Shown here piece by piece: positions 53,812-61,948 of a stretch of 64,000 nt of DNA. The stretch is from Jilunia laotingensis. Its GTDB lineage: Bacteria; Bacteroidota; Bacteroidia; Bacteroidales; Bacteroidaceae. The notes under the pieces are model-generated. The model saw only the letters and a program-made list of their open reading frames with translations. It did no database searches and was not told the origin of the DNA. A program made the translations under genes and the position numbers. How positions within the stretch are numbered: position 1 is the first letter of the stretch; every line of letters begins with the position of its first letter. The DNA lies in NCBI RefSeq assembly GCF_014385165.1, contig NZ_JACRTF010000001.1, positions 1,736,001-1,800,000 of the forward strand. Reading direction: 5' to 3'.

Positions 53812-55395
53812 ATGAAATCACGTATATTAAAATCATTTTTGGGAATCGGGTTACTGTTGACGGGCAGTTCCTGTTCTAACTTCCTCGACCAACCGATATT
53901 GGGACAAAGTCTTGATACTCCCGCATATTATAATGATGTTGATAATGCTAATATGGCTGTTATAGCTTGCTATGATGCTTTACAATATGATGACGACATG
54001 TCTACTTATCAGTGGATGTTTGCCGATGTTGCATCCGATGATGCTTGGAAAGGCGGTGGAGGAGCCGGAGAAAATCTTTATATACAAGAGATGAAAGAGT
54101 GGGTGGCTTTGCCTACCAACATTTGGGGGAAAGTTGTCTGGCAATCTTATTATATGGCTATTTTTAGAGCAAATACCGTAATCAAGCAGTTGGCTGATGC
54201 CACTTTTGATTCGGACTTGAGGGAACAATATATTGCCGAAGCTAAATTTGTGAGAGCCTATTCATATCTTATTTTAGTAAAATTGTTCGGTGATCTTCCG
54301 CTGATTACCGAACCGTTGGGAACCGACCAGATGGGAAAGATTCAGCGTTCTCCGTTTGCAGATGTCCTAGAACTCATCAAAAAGGATTTTGAAGATGCAG
54401 CCGAAGTATTGCCGGTTAGCTGGCCTGCCGAGCAAGTAGGACGAGCTACTTCCGGTGCGGCTAAAGGACTTGAAGCTCGTGCCATTATGTACGCTATAGG
54501 TATGTTTAAAACAGAACCGGAATCATCTTGGAAAAAAGTATATGACCTTACCGATGAAATTGTAAAGTCGGGAGCTTATAGTTTATTGTCCAATTATGCT
54601 GAAATATTCGAGGATGAAGGAGAGAATTCTTCCGAATCTATTTTTGAAATACAACATAAGACTACGAATACCGGATGGACTACTGAGAATGAGGGTTGTA
54701 ACAGTCCTATCGTAGTTGCCAATAGGGGAACAAATGATAACCCTTCGTGGGGATGGGGATATAATTGCCCAACTCAGGATTTGGTAGATCAATTTGCCAA
54801 AGATGATCCACGATTATACGTAACCGTCCACGGGCAAGGAATCACCGATTATGTGTACGGTATTAAACATGATGTAGTCAAAAATGATTACCTGACGGGT
54901 TATTGTGCGCGTAAGTTGGCTACTGATCCTGCCCTACGGGGGCCTAACCAATCCGACTATCCTAATAATCTGCGTGTTCTCCGTTATGCGGATGTTCTCC
55001 TCATGAAAGCTGAGGCAGCGTATCATCTGAATAATGAAATTACGGCAAGAGAATGTGTAAATATGGTGCGTACACGTGCCCGCCAATCAACTTATCCCAA
55101 AGGTTGGGAAGAGGGGAAGAATACATATACGGCTACCGGTTTTATTAATAACGTGCCTGATATAGATGCTACAGGAACAGCTTTATTAGAGGCAATCAAA
55201 AAAGAAAGGCGTCTTGAATTGGCCATGGAATCATTGCGTTATTGGGATCAAGTAAGATGGGGAGAGTATCGGAATTCTTTGTCTCCTGCTGTTCAGGCAA
55301 ATTATGACAAGCATCTGCTGAGAGGCGTACCTGTGTTACCAATTCCAAATGATGAAGTTTTGGCATGGGGGTTAGAACAGAATCCTAATTATTAA
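53812..55395 (+). CDS. SusD/RagB-like outer-membrane lipoprotein (second)
   Basis: A 527-residue SusD-family lipoprotein (lipobox LLTGSSC, mature CSNFLDQPILGQS). Family motifs: NMAVIACYDALQ, AEAKFVRAYSYLILVKLFGD, LPLITEPL, GRATSGAAKGLEARAIMYAI, LRVLRYADVLLMKAEAAYHL, NMVRTRARQS, KKERRLELAMESLRYWDQVR and VLPIPNDEVLAW. It caps the preceding SusC. Same length as the first-locus SusD but clearly divergent in sequence, so the two systems recognise different glycans. Confidence 0.95.
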   Translation: MKSRILKSFLGIGLLLTGSSCSNFLDQPILGQSLDTPAYYNDVDNANMAVIACYDALQYDDDMSTYQWMFADVASDDAWKGGGGAGENLYIQEMKEWVALPTNIWGKVVWQSYYMAIFRANTVIKQLADATFDSDLREQYIAEAKFVRAYSYLILVKLFGDLPLITEPLGTDQMGKIQRSPFADVLELIKKDFEDAAEVLPVSWPAEQVGRATSGAAKGLEARAIMYAIGMFKTEPESSWKKVYDLTDEIVKSGAYSLLSNYAEIFEDEGENSSESIFEIQHKTTNTGWTTENEGCNSPIVVANRGTNDNPSWGWGYNCPTQDLVDQFAKDDPRLYVTVHGQGITDYVYGIKHDVVKNDYLTGYCARKLATDPALRGPNQSDYPNNLRVLRYADVLLMKAEAAYHLNNEITARECVNMVRTRARQSTYPKGWEEGKNTYTATGFINNVPDIDATGTALLEAIKKERRLELAMESLRYWDQVRWGEYRNSLSPAVQANYDKHLLRGVPVLPIPNDEVLAWGLEQNPNY

Positions 55396-55406
55396 TAACT
55401 ACGATC

Positions 55407-56726
55407 ATGAAAATTATACAATATATCAGTGCGGTTGCATTTGTTTTAGTTACGGCAACCTCTTGTTCCGAAGATCAATATGGGGAACATTCGGAGATGG
55501 ATTATCCTATCCCAACAATAACCTCGGTAACCTCTGATGTTGAGGTAGGAGGAGAAATAACGATAATAGGTGAGAACTTTGCTGCACCGAGTACAGTCTC
55601 TATTGACGGTATAAGCATGAACATTACTTCTCAGGATGATAAGAAGATAGTTGCCGTATTACCTCGGTTGTTTAAAACCTCTTCAATCATCGTGCGTAAC
55701 GCTTTCGGACGTAGTAGTGAGGAAAAAATGGTTGTCAAACCGATTTATCCGGCAGCGGAAGAGATAACGGTTACATCTTGGCCTAAACAAATAACCAAGG
55801 GCCGGCCATTAATCGTGCGGGGACATAACATGGACTTGGTAACGCAGGTATCGGTAGGCTCTGTGACAATCTCGGTAAACGGATTGAACCAGCAACAGGA
55901 GAGACTGCTGGTACTTGTACCCGAAACACTTGAAGAATCATCAGCTACGATTGTTCTGAAAACAATCGTAGGTTCTACCATAAGCTTGGGCAATGAATTG
56001 CCTGTCATTGAATACGATCCTGTTAATTGGGAACCTATAGAGCCGGTTGTATTGATGGACTTTGAAGATGGCGATATGCACTATTTAAGTGGTGACATGC
56101 CTTCCGCCCTTTGCACTGCTAAGTTAAACGGAGCAGGCAATGGCATTGTTTCACCCGATGGAAGTAATAACTATTTTAGCTTGTATGCAAAAGAAATTAC
56201 CGGAGCGTATTCGATGTGGACTTATCTGGGCTCTTTAAAAACAGTCTTTGCCAAACCGATAGATATGTCTGAATTCCATGATCCTTATATATCATTCTAT
56301 TGGAATAGTGATGATAACATCGGGTCATTCCAATTGGCAGTAAGTCAGGGTGAACAAAAAGGTGGCGGAACTTTTGCACCGGGTAAAACGGATAAAAAGT
56401 ATGATCCTGAAGCGAAGTATGATTTATACACATTGCGTCCTACCAATAAAAAGTGGCATTGCGTTACCGCCCGCCTAAAGGATTTGGTTGTCGAAAGTTG
56501 GGGAGGAGATTTTAAAGAATTTGACCTCTTTGGACAGATTACCGATATTGAACTTGTGTTCAAACAGGTTAACGGGGTATATTGGAATGGTAAGTATGGT
56601 ACGGAGAATCCTGATGATATCTATAATTATGGGAGTCAGGATAATAAAGAATTCAAGGCAAATATTGATAAGATTATGATTACGGACGGTCCTTATACAT
56701 TAAATGGATATCCCGAGAAAGAATAA
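55407..56726 (+). CDS. Surface glycan-binding lipoprotein with IPT/TIG domains (SusE position)
   Basis: A 439-residue lipoprotein (VTATSC lipobox). Two immunoglobulin-like IPT/TIG domains (about 28-115, PIPTITSVTSDVEVGGEITI; about 118-205, VTSWPKQITKGRPLIVRGHN) act as spacers. The C-terminal beta-sandwich (about 210-435; LMDFEDGDMHYLSGD, WTYLGSLKTVFAKPIDMSEF, DPYISFYWNSDDNIGSFQLA) is the presumed glycan-binding domain, of the type found in SGBP-B proteins of other plant-glycan loci. It follows susD by 11 bases. No catalytic motif. Confidence 0.85.
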   Translation: MKIIQYISAVAFVLVTATSCSEDQYGEHSEMDYPIPTITSVTSDVEVGGEITIIGENFAAPSTVSIDGISMNITSQDDKKIVAVLPRLFKTSSIIVRNAFGRSSEEKMVVKPIYPAAEEITVTSWPKQITKGRPLIVRGHNMDLVTQVSVGSVTISVNGLNQQQERLLVLVPETLEESSATIVLKTIVGSTISLGNELPVIEYDPVNWEPIEPVVLMDFEDGDMHYLSGDMPSALCTAKLNGAGNGIVSPDGSNNYFSLYAKEITGAYSMWTYLGSLKTVFAKPIDMSEFHDPYISFYWNSDDNIGSFQLAVSQGEQKGGGTFAPGKTDKKYDPEAKYDLYTLRPTNKKWHCVTARLKDLVVESWGGDFKEFDLFGQITDIELVFKQVNGVYWNGKYGTENPDDIYNYGSQDNKEFKANIDKIMITDGPYTLNGYPEKE

Positions 56727-56749
56727 GTATTTAACTAATGGTCTAACAA

Positions 56750-56787
56750 ATATGCAAGTCGATATACATTACGATCGGCTTGCATAT
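56750..56787 (+). promoter_or_regulatory. Intercistronic hairpin between the SGBP and GH28-like genes
   Basis: ATATGCAAG at 56750-56758 pairs with CTTGCATAT at 56779-56787, with an inner CGAT/ATCG pairing. There is no U-run. Like the hairpin after the first susD, it could adjust the ratio of surface proteins to downstream enzymes. Confidence 0.5.
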
Positions 56788-56804
56788 GCAAAAGAAATTT
56801 TTCA

Positions 56805-58328
56805 ATGAACAGAAAGAAGATTAAAGCTTTACTTGTTGCCGCTTTAGCAACTATTTCTACCTTCTCCAATGCAGCGAGTTACAATGTACTCGATTTTGGA
56901 GCTAAGAATAACGGAAGAGAATTAGTAACGTCACATATTCAAAAAGCGATCAATCAGTGCCATGCCGATGGTGGAGGTGTAGTATTTGTACCGTCAGGAA
57001 AATACCTGGTTGGTACGTTAAACCTGAAATCGAATGTCGAATTTCATTTTGAGACCGGGGCTGTACTATTGGCTACCACAGATTTATCCCAATACCAAAG
57101 ACATAATGAACAATTGGCAGGTGTTTTCTATACGGAAGATGCTGATAACGTTTCCATAACCGGTAACGGCACCATCTTTGGTCAAGGAATGGAGTTTATG
57201 GAACGGACGGTTGCGAAAAAGATTGTTGGAGATGTGAATAATTATATCCGGCAGAAGTTTGATTTTAGAAAGGTCGAAAATGGTACGTTGGGGGATGGCC
57301 CGGTAAATCCGAAGGAGCGATTCCATCAAATGGTCATTTTCAGCAATTGTACTGATGTCAGTCTGTCGGATTTTAAATGTGTGGATGCGCCTTATTGGAC
57401 AATTCTTGTCGTACACTGTGACCGTGTGAAGGTAAATAAGGTTATGATCGATAATAATTTGCTGATACCTAACAGCGATGGGTTGGATATTGTGTCCAGT
57501 AGTAATGTGAATGTATCCGACTGTTATTTCAGTTGTGGGGATGATGCAATAATTCTGGCCGGCTATGCTCATCATTTCGGTGATCCGGGATTCAAAGATA
57601 TCTTGAAACCCTCGAAGAATATAAATGTGGATAATTGTATTTTCCGTTCACGTTCCAGTGCTATCCGGATTGGAGGATGGGATCAGAACCACATGTCCAA
57701 TTATAATTTCAGTAACATCACCATCTATGATTCGAACTGTGGGATCAACCTTACCGTACGTGACTCGGGTTCTATTCAGAATGTAAACTTTGACAACATC
57801 CGTATCGAGACCAGAATGCATACCGGAGATTGGTGGGGAAATGGCGAACCGATCAAGATTTCAGCTTTGAGAGGAGTGCCCGATAGCCCGATAGGTATTA
57901 TTAAAAATATCAGTTTTGCCAATATTTCCTGCTCGGCAGAAAATTCAATATTGATGTATGCTTCCGATGAGACTGTCATGGAAAACATCTCATTCAATAA
58001 CTTTAATTTCGAATTGAAGAAAGGAGCATTGGAAGAAGTAAGTGGTGGTAACTTTGACTTGCGCCCGAATACCGTACAAGGCAAAGAGATCTATGCCTCT
58101 AATATCCCGGTTGTCTATATAGAAAATGCGAAGAATGTATTTTTTAATCAAGGCAACATCAGTTGGGGGAATGTAGATAAGCCATACTATACAAACGCGA
58201 TCGAAGCCATTAAGGTCAACACCTTGTATCTGGATAATATGACGGCTTCACCTTCTCCTTCCAATCCGGAGTTGCCGGCTGTATCATTGAAAAACTGTAC
58301 GAACGTGAAGAATAATATTCGTAAATAG
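56805..58328 (+). CDS. GH28-like right-handed beta-helix protein, atypical active site
   Basis: A 507-residue exported protein (signal ending SNAAS). The N-terminal NVLDFGAKNNGRELVTSHIQ segment and the parallel beta-helix are typical of GH28 (polygalacturonase/rhamnogalacturonase family). It keeps NSDG (Asp225) and GDD (Asp246, Asp247), the catalytic aspartates, but the usual G-H-G histidine motif and the R-I-K motif are replaced (RSSAIRIGGW and NCGINLTVRDSG). The substrate may therefore not be a galacturonan, and it may act on a different uronic acid or side-chain sugar. It lies between the glycan-binding lipoprotein and GH26 in the operon. Confidence 0.8.
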   Translation: MNRKKIKALLVAALATISTFSNAASYNVLDFGAKNNGRELVTSHIQKAINQCHADGGGVVFVPSGKYLVGTLNLKSNVEFHFETGAVLLATTDLSQYQRHNEQLAGVFYTEDADNVSITGNGTIFGQGMEFMERTVAKKIVGDVNNYIRQKFDFRKVENGTLGDGPVNPKERFHQMVIFSNCTDVSLSDFKCVDAPYWTILVVHCDRVKVNKVMIDNNLLIPNSDGLDIVSSSNVNVSDCYFSCGDDAIILAGYAHHFGDPGFKDILKPSKNINVDNCIFRSRSSAIRIGGWDQNHMSNYNFSNITIYDSNCGINLTVRDSGSIQNVNFDNIRIETRMHTGDWWGNGEPIKISALRGVPDSPIGIIKNISFANISCSAENSILMYASDETVMENISFNNFNFELKKGALEEVSGGNFDLRPNTVQGKEIYASNIPVVYIENAKNVFFNQGNISWGNVDKPYYTNAIEAIKVNTLYLDNMTASPSPSNPELPAVSLKNCTNVKNNIRK

Positions 58329-58381
58329 TGTGTGGTGGATGGAATGCAATATCGAAGAACCGAATTTAAAAATTAGATAGA

Positions 58382-59503
58382 ATGAAAAATATAAGGAGGA
58401 TTATGGCGGTGTTTGCCTTAGCGGGGCTTACAGCGTGTGGGGTTGGAAACAAGAAGATGGATAATACGGAGGTATGCAGGACTCCTGAGACGGACAGCCT
58501 ATATACACTTTTAAAGAAAATCCCCGGGAAAGGTTTTATGTTTGGTCATCAGGATGCCACAGTATATGGAATTGGTTGGGAAGGAGATTCGGCTCGTAGT
58601 GATGTCAAGAGTGTATGTGGGGATTATCCCGCTGTTTGCGGATGGGAAATAGGGCGCATTGAGACAGGTAAACCGGCCAGTTTGGACAATGTATCTTTCG
58701 ATAGGATTCGAGTGGAGATGATCCGGAATTATCTACGTGGCGGGGTGAATGCTTTGAGTTGGCATGTGGACAATCCGATGACGGGAGGCGATTCATGGGA
58801 TGTTTCAGCGAAAGACGGAGTCGTTGCTTCCATTCTGCCGGACGGGACAAATCATATCAAGTTCCTAGATTGGTTAGATAAATTGGCAGACTACTGCAAT
58901 TCGTTGGTTACTCCTGAAGGGACGAAAATACCGATATTGTTTCGTCCCTGGCATGAGCATACAGGCAGTTGGTTCTGGTGGGGGAAAGATCATTGTACTT
59001 CTGAGCAATATAAAACTTTGTGGATTATGACCTATGATTATCTTCATTCTAAAGGAGTGAACAATTTACTATATGCTTATTCTCCCGGAGGAGATTGTAC
59101 GATGGAAGAATATATGGATCGTTATCCGGGAGATGAGTATGTAGACGTTTTAGGATTTGATTACTATCAGATGAATGGAAGCGAAGGGTGTCAATCATAT
59201 AAAGATGCAATGCATAGGACATTGAAGTTCCTCACAAAATTGGGCGCGTTGCATAACAAGCCTATTGCTGTAACGGAAACGGGATTGGAAGCTCTTCCGG
59301 TGAAGGATTGGTGGACGAATGTGTTATTTCCGGTTTTAAATGAATATCCGGTGAGTTATGTATTGGTTTGGCGCAATGCACGCGAGAAAGAGAATCACTA
59401 TTATGCACCTTATCCCGGACAACTGTCGGCCGAAGATTTTGTTGAGTTTTACAAGCATCCAAAGACCTTGTTTGTTTCGGACCTTGTGGATTGGAATAAG
59501 TAA
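58382..59503 (+). CDS. GH26 beta-mannanase, lipoprotein
   Basis: A 373-residue clan GH-A enzyme. Lipoprotein signal with lipobox LTAC (Cys19). Motifs: GKGFMFGHQDATVYGIGWEG, DYPAVCGWEIGRIETG, NALSWHVDNP, acid/base Glu192 in LFRPWHEHTGSWFWWG, LGFDYYQ and nucleophile Glu299 in AVTETGLEALP. It cleaves beta-1,4-mannan or galactomannan, often releasing mannobiose. It is 53 bases after the GH28-like gene and 40 bases before the corrinoid protein gene. Confidence 0.92.
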   Translation: MKNIRRIMAVFALAGLTACGVGNKKMDNTEVCRTPETDSLYTLLKKIPGKGFMFGHQDATVYGIGWEGDSARSDVKSVCGDYPAVCGWEIGRIETGKPASLDNVSFDRIRVEMIRNYLRGGVNALSWHVDNPMTGGDSWDVSAKDGVVASILPDGTNHIKFLDWLDKLADYCNSLVTPEGTKIPILFRPWHEHTGSWFWWGKDHCTSEQYKTLWIMTYDYLHSKGVNNLLYAYSPGGDCTMEEYMDRYPGDEYVDVLGFDYYQMNGSEGCQSYKDAMHRTLKFLTKLGALHNKPIAVTETGLEALPVKDWWTNVLFPVLNEYPVSYVLVWRNAREKENHYYAPYPGQLSAEDFVEFYKHPKTLFVSDLVDWNK

Positions 59504-59543
59504 TCAGAGAATTATTTGTATTGATTAAGAAGCAGAATAAATT

Positions 59544-60185
59544 ATGGTAGATTTGAATTTACTTTACGAAGCGATATTAAAAGGAAAACATACTGTTGCC
59601 GCAGAACTTACGCAAGCTGCAATAGATGAGAATGTATCTCCTAAGGAACTGATTAATAACTATCTGATAAGGGCAATGGAGGAGATCGGACGACGCTTTG
59701 AGATCCAACAAGCATTTGTCCCGGAGTTGTTAATGGCTGGCCGGGCGATGAAGTCGGCTTTGGCACTGCTTCAACCTTTATTAAAAGGTGAAGATGCAGC
59801 TTCTTCCGTCGGAACAATTGTCATAGGAACTGTGAAAGGCGATTTGCATGATATTGGAAAGAACCTGGTAGGATCTATGTTTGAAGGATGTGGATTTCGA
59901 GTAGTCGATTTAGGCGTAGATGTGGATTCAGAGAAGTTTGTGCAGGCGGTAAAAGATCATAATGCCAATGTGGTAGGGTTGAGTGCATTGCTTACGACTA
60001 CTATGCCATATATGAAAACAGTAATTGATGAGTTGGAAGTAGCCGGACTCAGAGACAGAGTAAAAGTAATGGTAGGAGGCGCTCCGGTAAGTGCGGGCTT
60101 TGCGGCAGAGGTCGGTGCCGATGGGTTTAGCAGTAGTGCTAACTCTGCTGTTATAAAAGCAAAAGAATTATTGGGAGTTGCCTGA
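59544..60185 (+). CDS. Corrinoid (B12-binding) methyl-carrier protein
   Basis: A 213-residue protein of the MtaC/MtbC/MtvC type, which carries the methyl group on cobalt between two methyltransferases. Residues 1-85 form the four-helix cap domain (FVPELLMAGRAMKSALALL). The Rossmann-like B12 domain follows, with the cobalt-ligand motif D100-x-H102-x-x-G105 in KGDLHDIGKNLV, then VVGLSALLTTTM and VMVGGAPV, which cradle the nucleotide loop. It is 40 bases after GH26 without an intervening terminator, so co-transcription is likely. Finding such a carrier inside a glycan operon is unusual. Confidence 0.93.
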   Translation: MVDLNLLYEAILKGKHTVAAELTQAAIDENVSPKELINNYLIRAMEEIGRRFEIQQAFVPELLMAGRAMKSALALLQPLLKGEDAASSVGTIVIGTVKGDLHDIGKNLVGSMFEGCGFRVVDLGVDVDSEKFVQAVKDHNANVVGLSALLTTTMPYMKTVIDELEVAGLRDRVKVMVGGAPVSAGFAAEVGADGFSSSANSAVIKAKELLGVA

Positions 60186-60222
60186 AACTTTCATAGAAAT
60201 AAGACATCAGACAGGATATAAA

Positions 60223-61251
60223 ATGAAGAATATGGATATGGATGCCTGGATGGAAAGTATCCGGGCTAACAGAAAGAGAGTGGCTATTCCCATAATGACT
60301 CATCCGGGAATAGAACTAATTGGTAGAACCGTTTATGAAGCTGTCAATAATGGCAAAGTGCATTTTGATGCCATTAATGCTCTTAATGAGAAGTACCCTT
60401 CCGCAGCATGTACGGTAATTATGGATCTTACTGTGGAAGCGGAGGCATTCGGTGCTTCGGTTGATTTTCCACAAGATGAAATACCGACAGTTGTTGGGCA
60501 TCTGGTATCCGACCTGTCATCTGTAAAAGCATTGAAGGAACCCGATATGAGTGAAGGACGCATTCCGCAATATCTGCTGGCTAACAAATTGGCTGCTGAA
60601 AATATTACCGATAAACCGGTATTTGGCGGAATGATCGGTCCTTTCTCTTTGGCTGGACGACTGTACGATATGTCCGAGTTCATGATGGCGTGCTATTGTG
60701 AACCGGAAACGGCTGGTTTATTGTTACGGAAATGTACCTCTTTCTTGTTAAACTATTGCTTGGAATTGAAAAAACAAGGAATACAAGGAGTTGTAATAGC
60801 CGAACCGGCAGCCGGATTATTGTCGAATGAGGGTTGTGCAGAGTTTTCTTCACAATATATCAAGTCGATAGTGGAGGTCGTTCAGGATAGAAATTTTGTT
60901 GTCATATTACATAACTGTGGTAATACAGGTCATTGTACCGAGGCAATGGTACAGACCGGTGCTGCCTGCTATCATTTTGGTAATAAGATAAATATGTTGG
61001 AAGCATTGGATGCATGTCCCACCGATTCAATCGTAATGGGCAATCTTGATCCTGTAACTTTGTTTAAAGCAGCGAGCCCGGAAGATTTGAGGATAGCTAC
61101 ACTCGATTTGTTGCAACAAACATCGGCATATCCTAATTTCGTTCTTTCTTCGGGATGTGACATTCCTCCGCATACTTCTCTTGCGAATATAACAGCTTTT
61201 TATGCTGCATTGGATGAATACAACCATGCCATAAATGTTGATCGGACATGA
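60223..61251 (+). CDS. UroD-family zinc methyltransferase, MtaA/MtbA-like (first)
   Basis: A 342-residue protein. I start at ATG 60223; an in-frame TTG at 60178 would overlap the corrinoid gene and lacks support. It has the uroporphyrinogen-decarboxylase fold of COG0407, but not the haem-pathway decarboxylase role. It contains the H-x-C...C zinc site of corrinoid methyltransferases (His230, Cys232 in VILHNCGNTG; Cys312 in LSSGCDIP). IGPFSLAGRLYDM and VMGNLDPV are also typical. It should move a methyl group to or from the corrinoid protein; which step it does is not decidable. Its stop overlaps the next start (ATGA). Confidence 0.88.
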   Translation: MKNMDMDAWMESIRANRKRVAIPIMTHPGIELIGRTVYEAVNNGKVHFDAINALNEKYPSAACTVIMDLTVEAEAFGASVDFPQDEIPTVVGHLVSDLSSVKALKEPDMSEGRIPQYLLANKLAAENITDKPVFGGMIGPFSLAGRLYDMSEFMMACYCEPETAGLLLRKCTSFLLNYCLELKKQGIQGVVIAEPAAGLLSNEGCAEFSSQYIKSIVEVVQDRNFVVILHNCGNTGHCTEAMVQTGAACYHFGNKINMLEALDACPTDSIVMGNLDPVTLFKAASPEDLRIATLDLLQQTSAYPNFVLSSGCDIPPHTSLANITAFYAALDEYNHAINVDRT

Positions 61252-61940
61252 ATGAATTTGGAAGCTTCGATATTGCCTTCTCGCAACTTTCAATAGAAAT
61301 GAGGGAGGTGTATCAGTTGATGGGGTATGACGGGCATGAACCGGGTACGGAAATAGTGACACTTGTCAATGACATGGCAGATCGGATAAGCCGGTTGGTT
61401 ACTCCTCGTTGTACATACCGGTTATTGAAAGGAAGGATCGATGGTATTCAAAGTCTTCAGATAGGGGACACGCTGTTAAATCCTGGGCGTATTATTACCC
61501 ATGCCATGAAAGGAGCTTCATATTACGCTATTTTTTTAGTAACCATAGGAAAAGAGTTTGATTTATATTGTGAGCAATTGAAAAAAGAGAATGATATGTT
61601 ACAAGTGTTTATTGCAGATGCATTTGGTTCTGTATTGGCAGAAGCTGCTGTTGCTTATTTTATGAAACGCTTGTCCTCTATGGCGGCCTCCGATGAAATG
61701 GAAATAAGCAATAATTATAGTCCCGGATATTGCGATTGGTTGTTGGAAGAACAAAAAAAGGTATTTGGGTTCTTTCCGGCAACTCCGATTGGCATTCATC
61801 TGACTGATTCTTGCCTGATGCTTCCTGTTAAGTCGGTCAGTGGAATCGTTGCAGTCGGTACGGATGTGAAAAAGCAACCTTATGGTTGCGATATTTGCAA
61901 AATGGCTACCTGTATAAAAAATAAGAAATTACAAAAATAA
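61248..61940 (+). CDS. MetH activation-domain-like protein (corrinoid reactivation candidate)
   Basis: A 230-residue protein whose C-terminal half resembles the S-adenosylmethionine-binding activation domain of B12-dependent methionine synthase: NNYSPGYCDW (YSPGY 157-161), IGIHLTDSCLMLPVKSVSGI. The arginine that usually precedes this motif in MetH is replaced by Asn. It ends with a cysteine cluster, Cys214, Cys217 and Cys222 (YGCDICKMATC), which could bind a metal or an iron-sulfur cluster. Likely role: reductive rescue of inactive cob(II)alamin, since no ATP-dependent RACo/RamA-type activase is in the window. Start overlaps the preceding stop (ATGA). Confidence 0.85.
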   Translation: MNEFGSFDIAFSQLSIEMREVYQLMGYDGHEPGTEIVTLVNDMADRISRLVTPRCTYRLLKGRIDGIQSLQIGDTLLNPGRIITHAMKGASYYAIFLVTIGKEFDLYCEQLKKENDMLQVFIADAFGSVLAEAAVAYFMKRLSSMAASDEMEISNNYSPGYCDWLLEEQKKVFGFFPATPIGIHLTDSCLMLPVKSVSGIVAVGTDVKKQPYGCDICKMATCIKNKKLQK

Positions 61941-61948
61941 GAACAAGT

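Noticed and set aside
60178..60222. TTG start giving the first methyltransferase 15 extra residues
   Set aside because: It overlaps the corrinoid gene end and the extra residues do not look like family N-terminus; ATG 60223 is preferred.
60223..61251. Haem-pathway uroporphyrinogen decarboxylase (hemE)
   Set aside because: The H-x-C...C zinc site and the linked corrinoid protein indicate a methyltransferase of the same superfamily.
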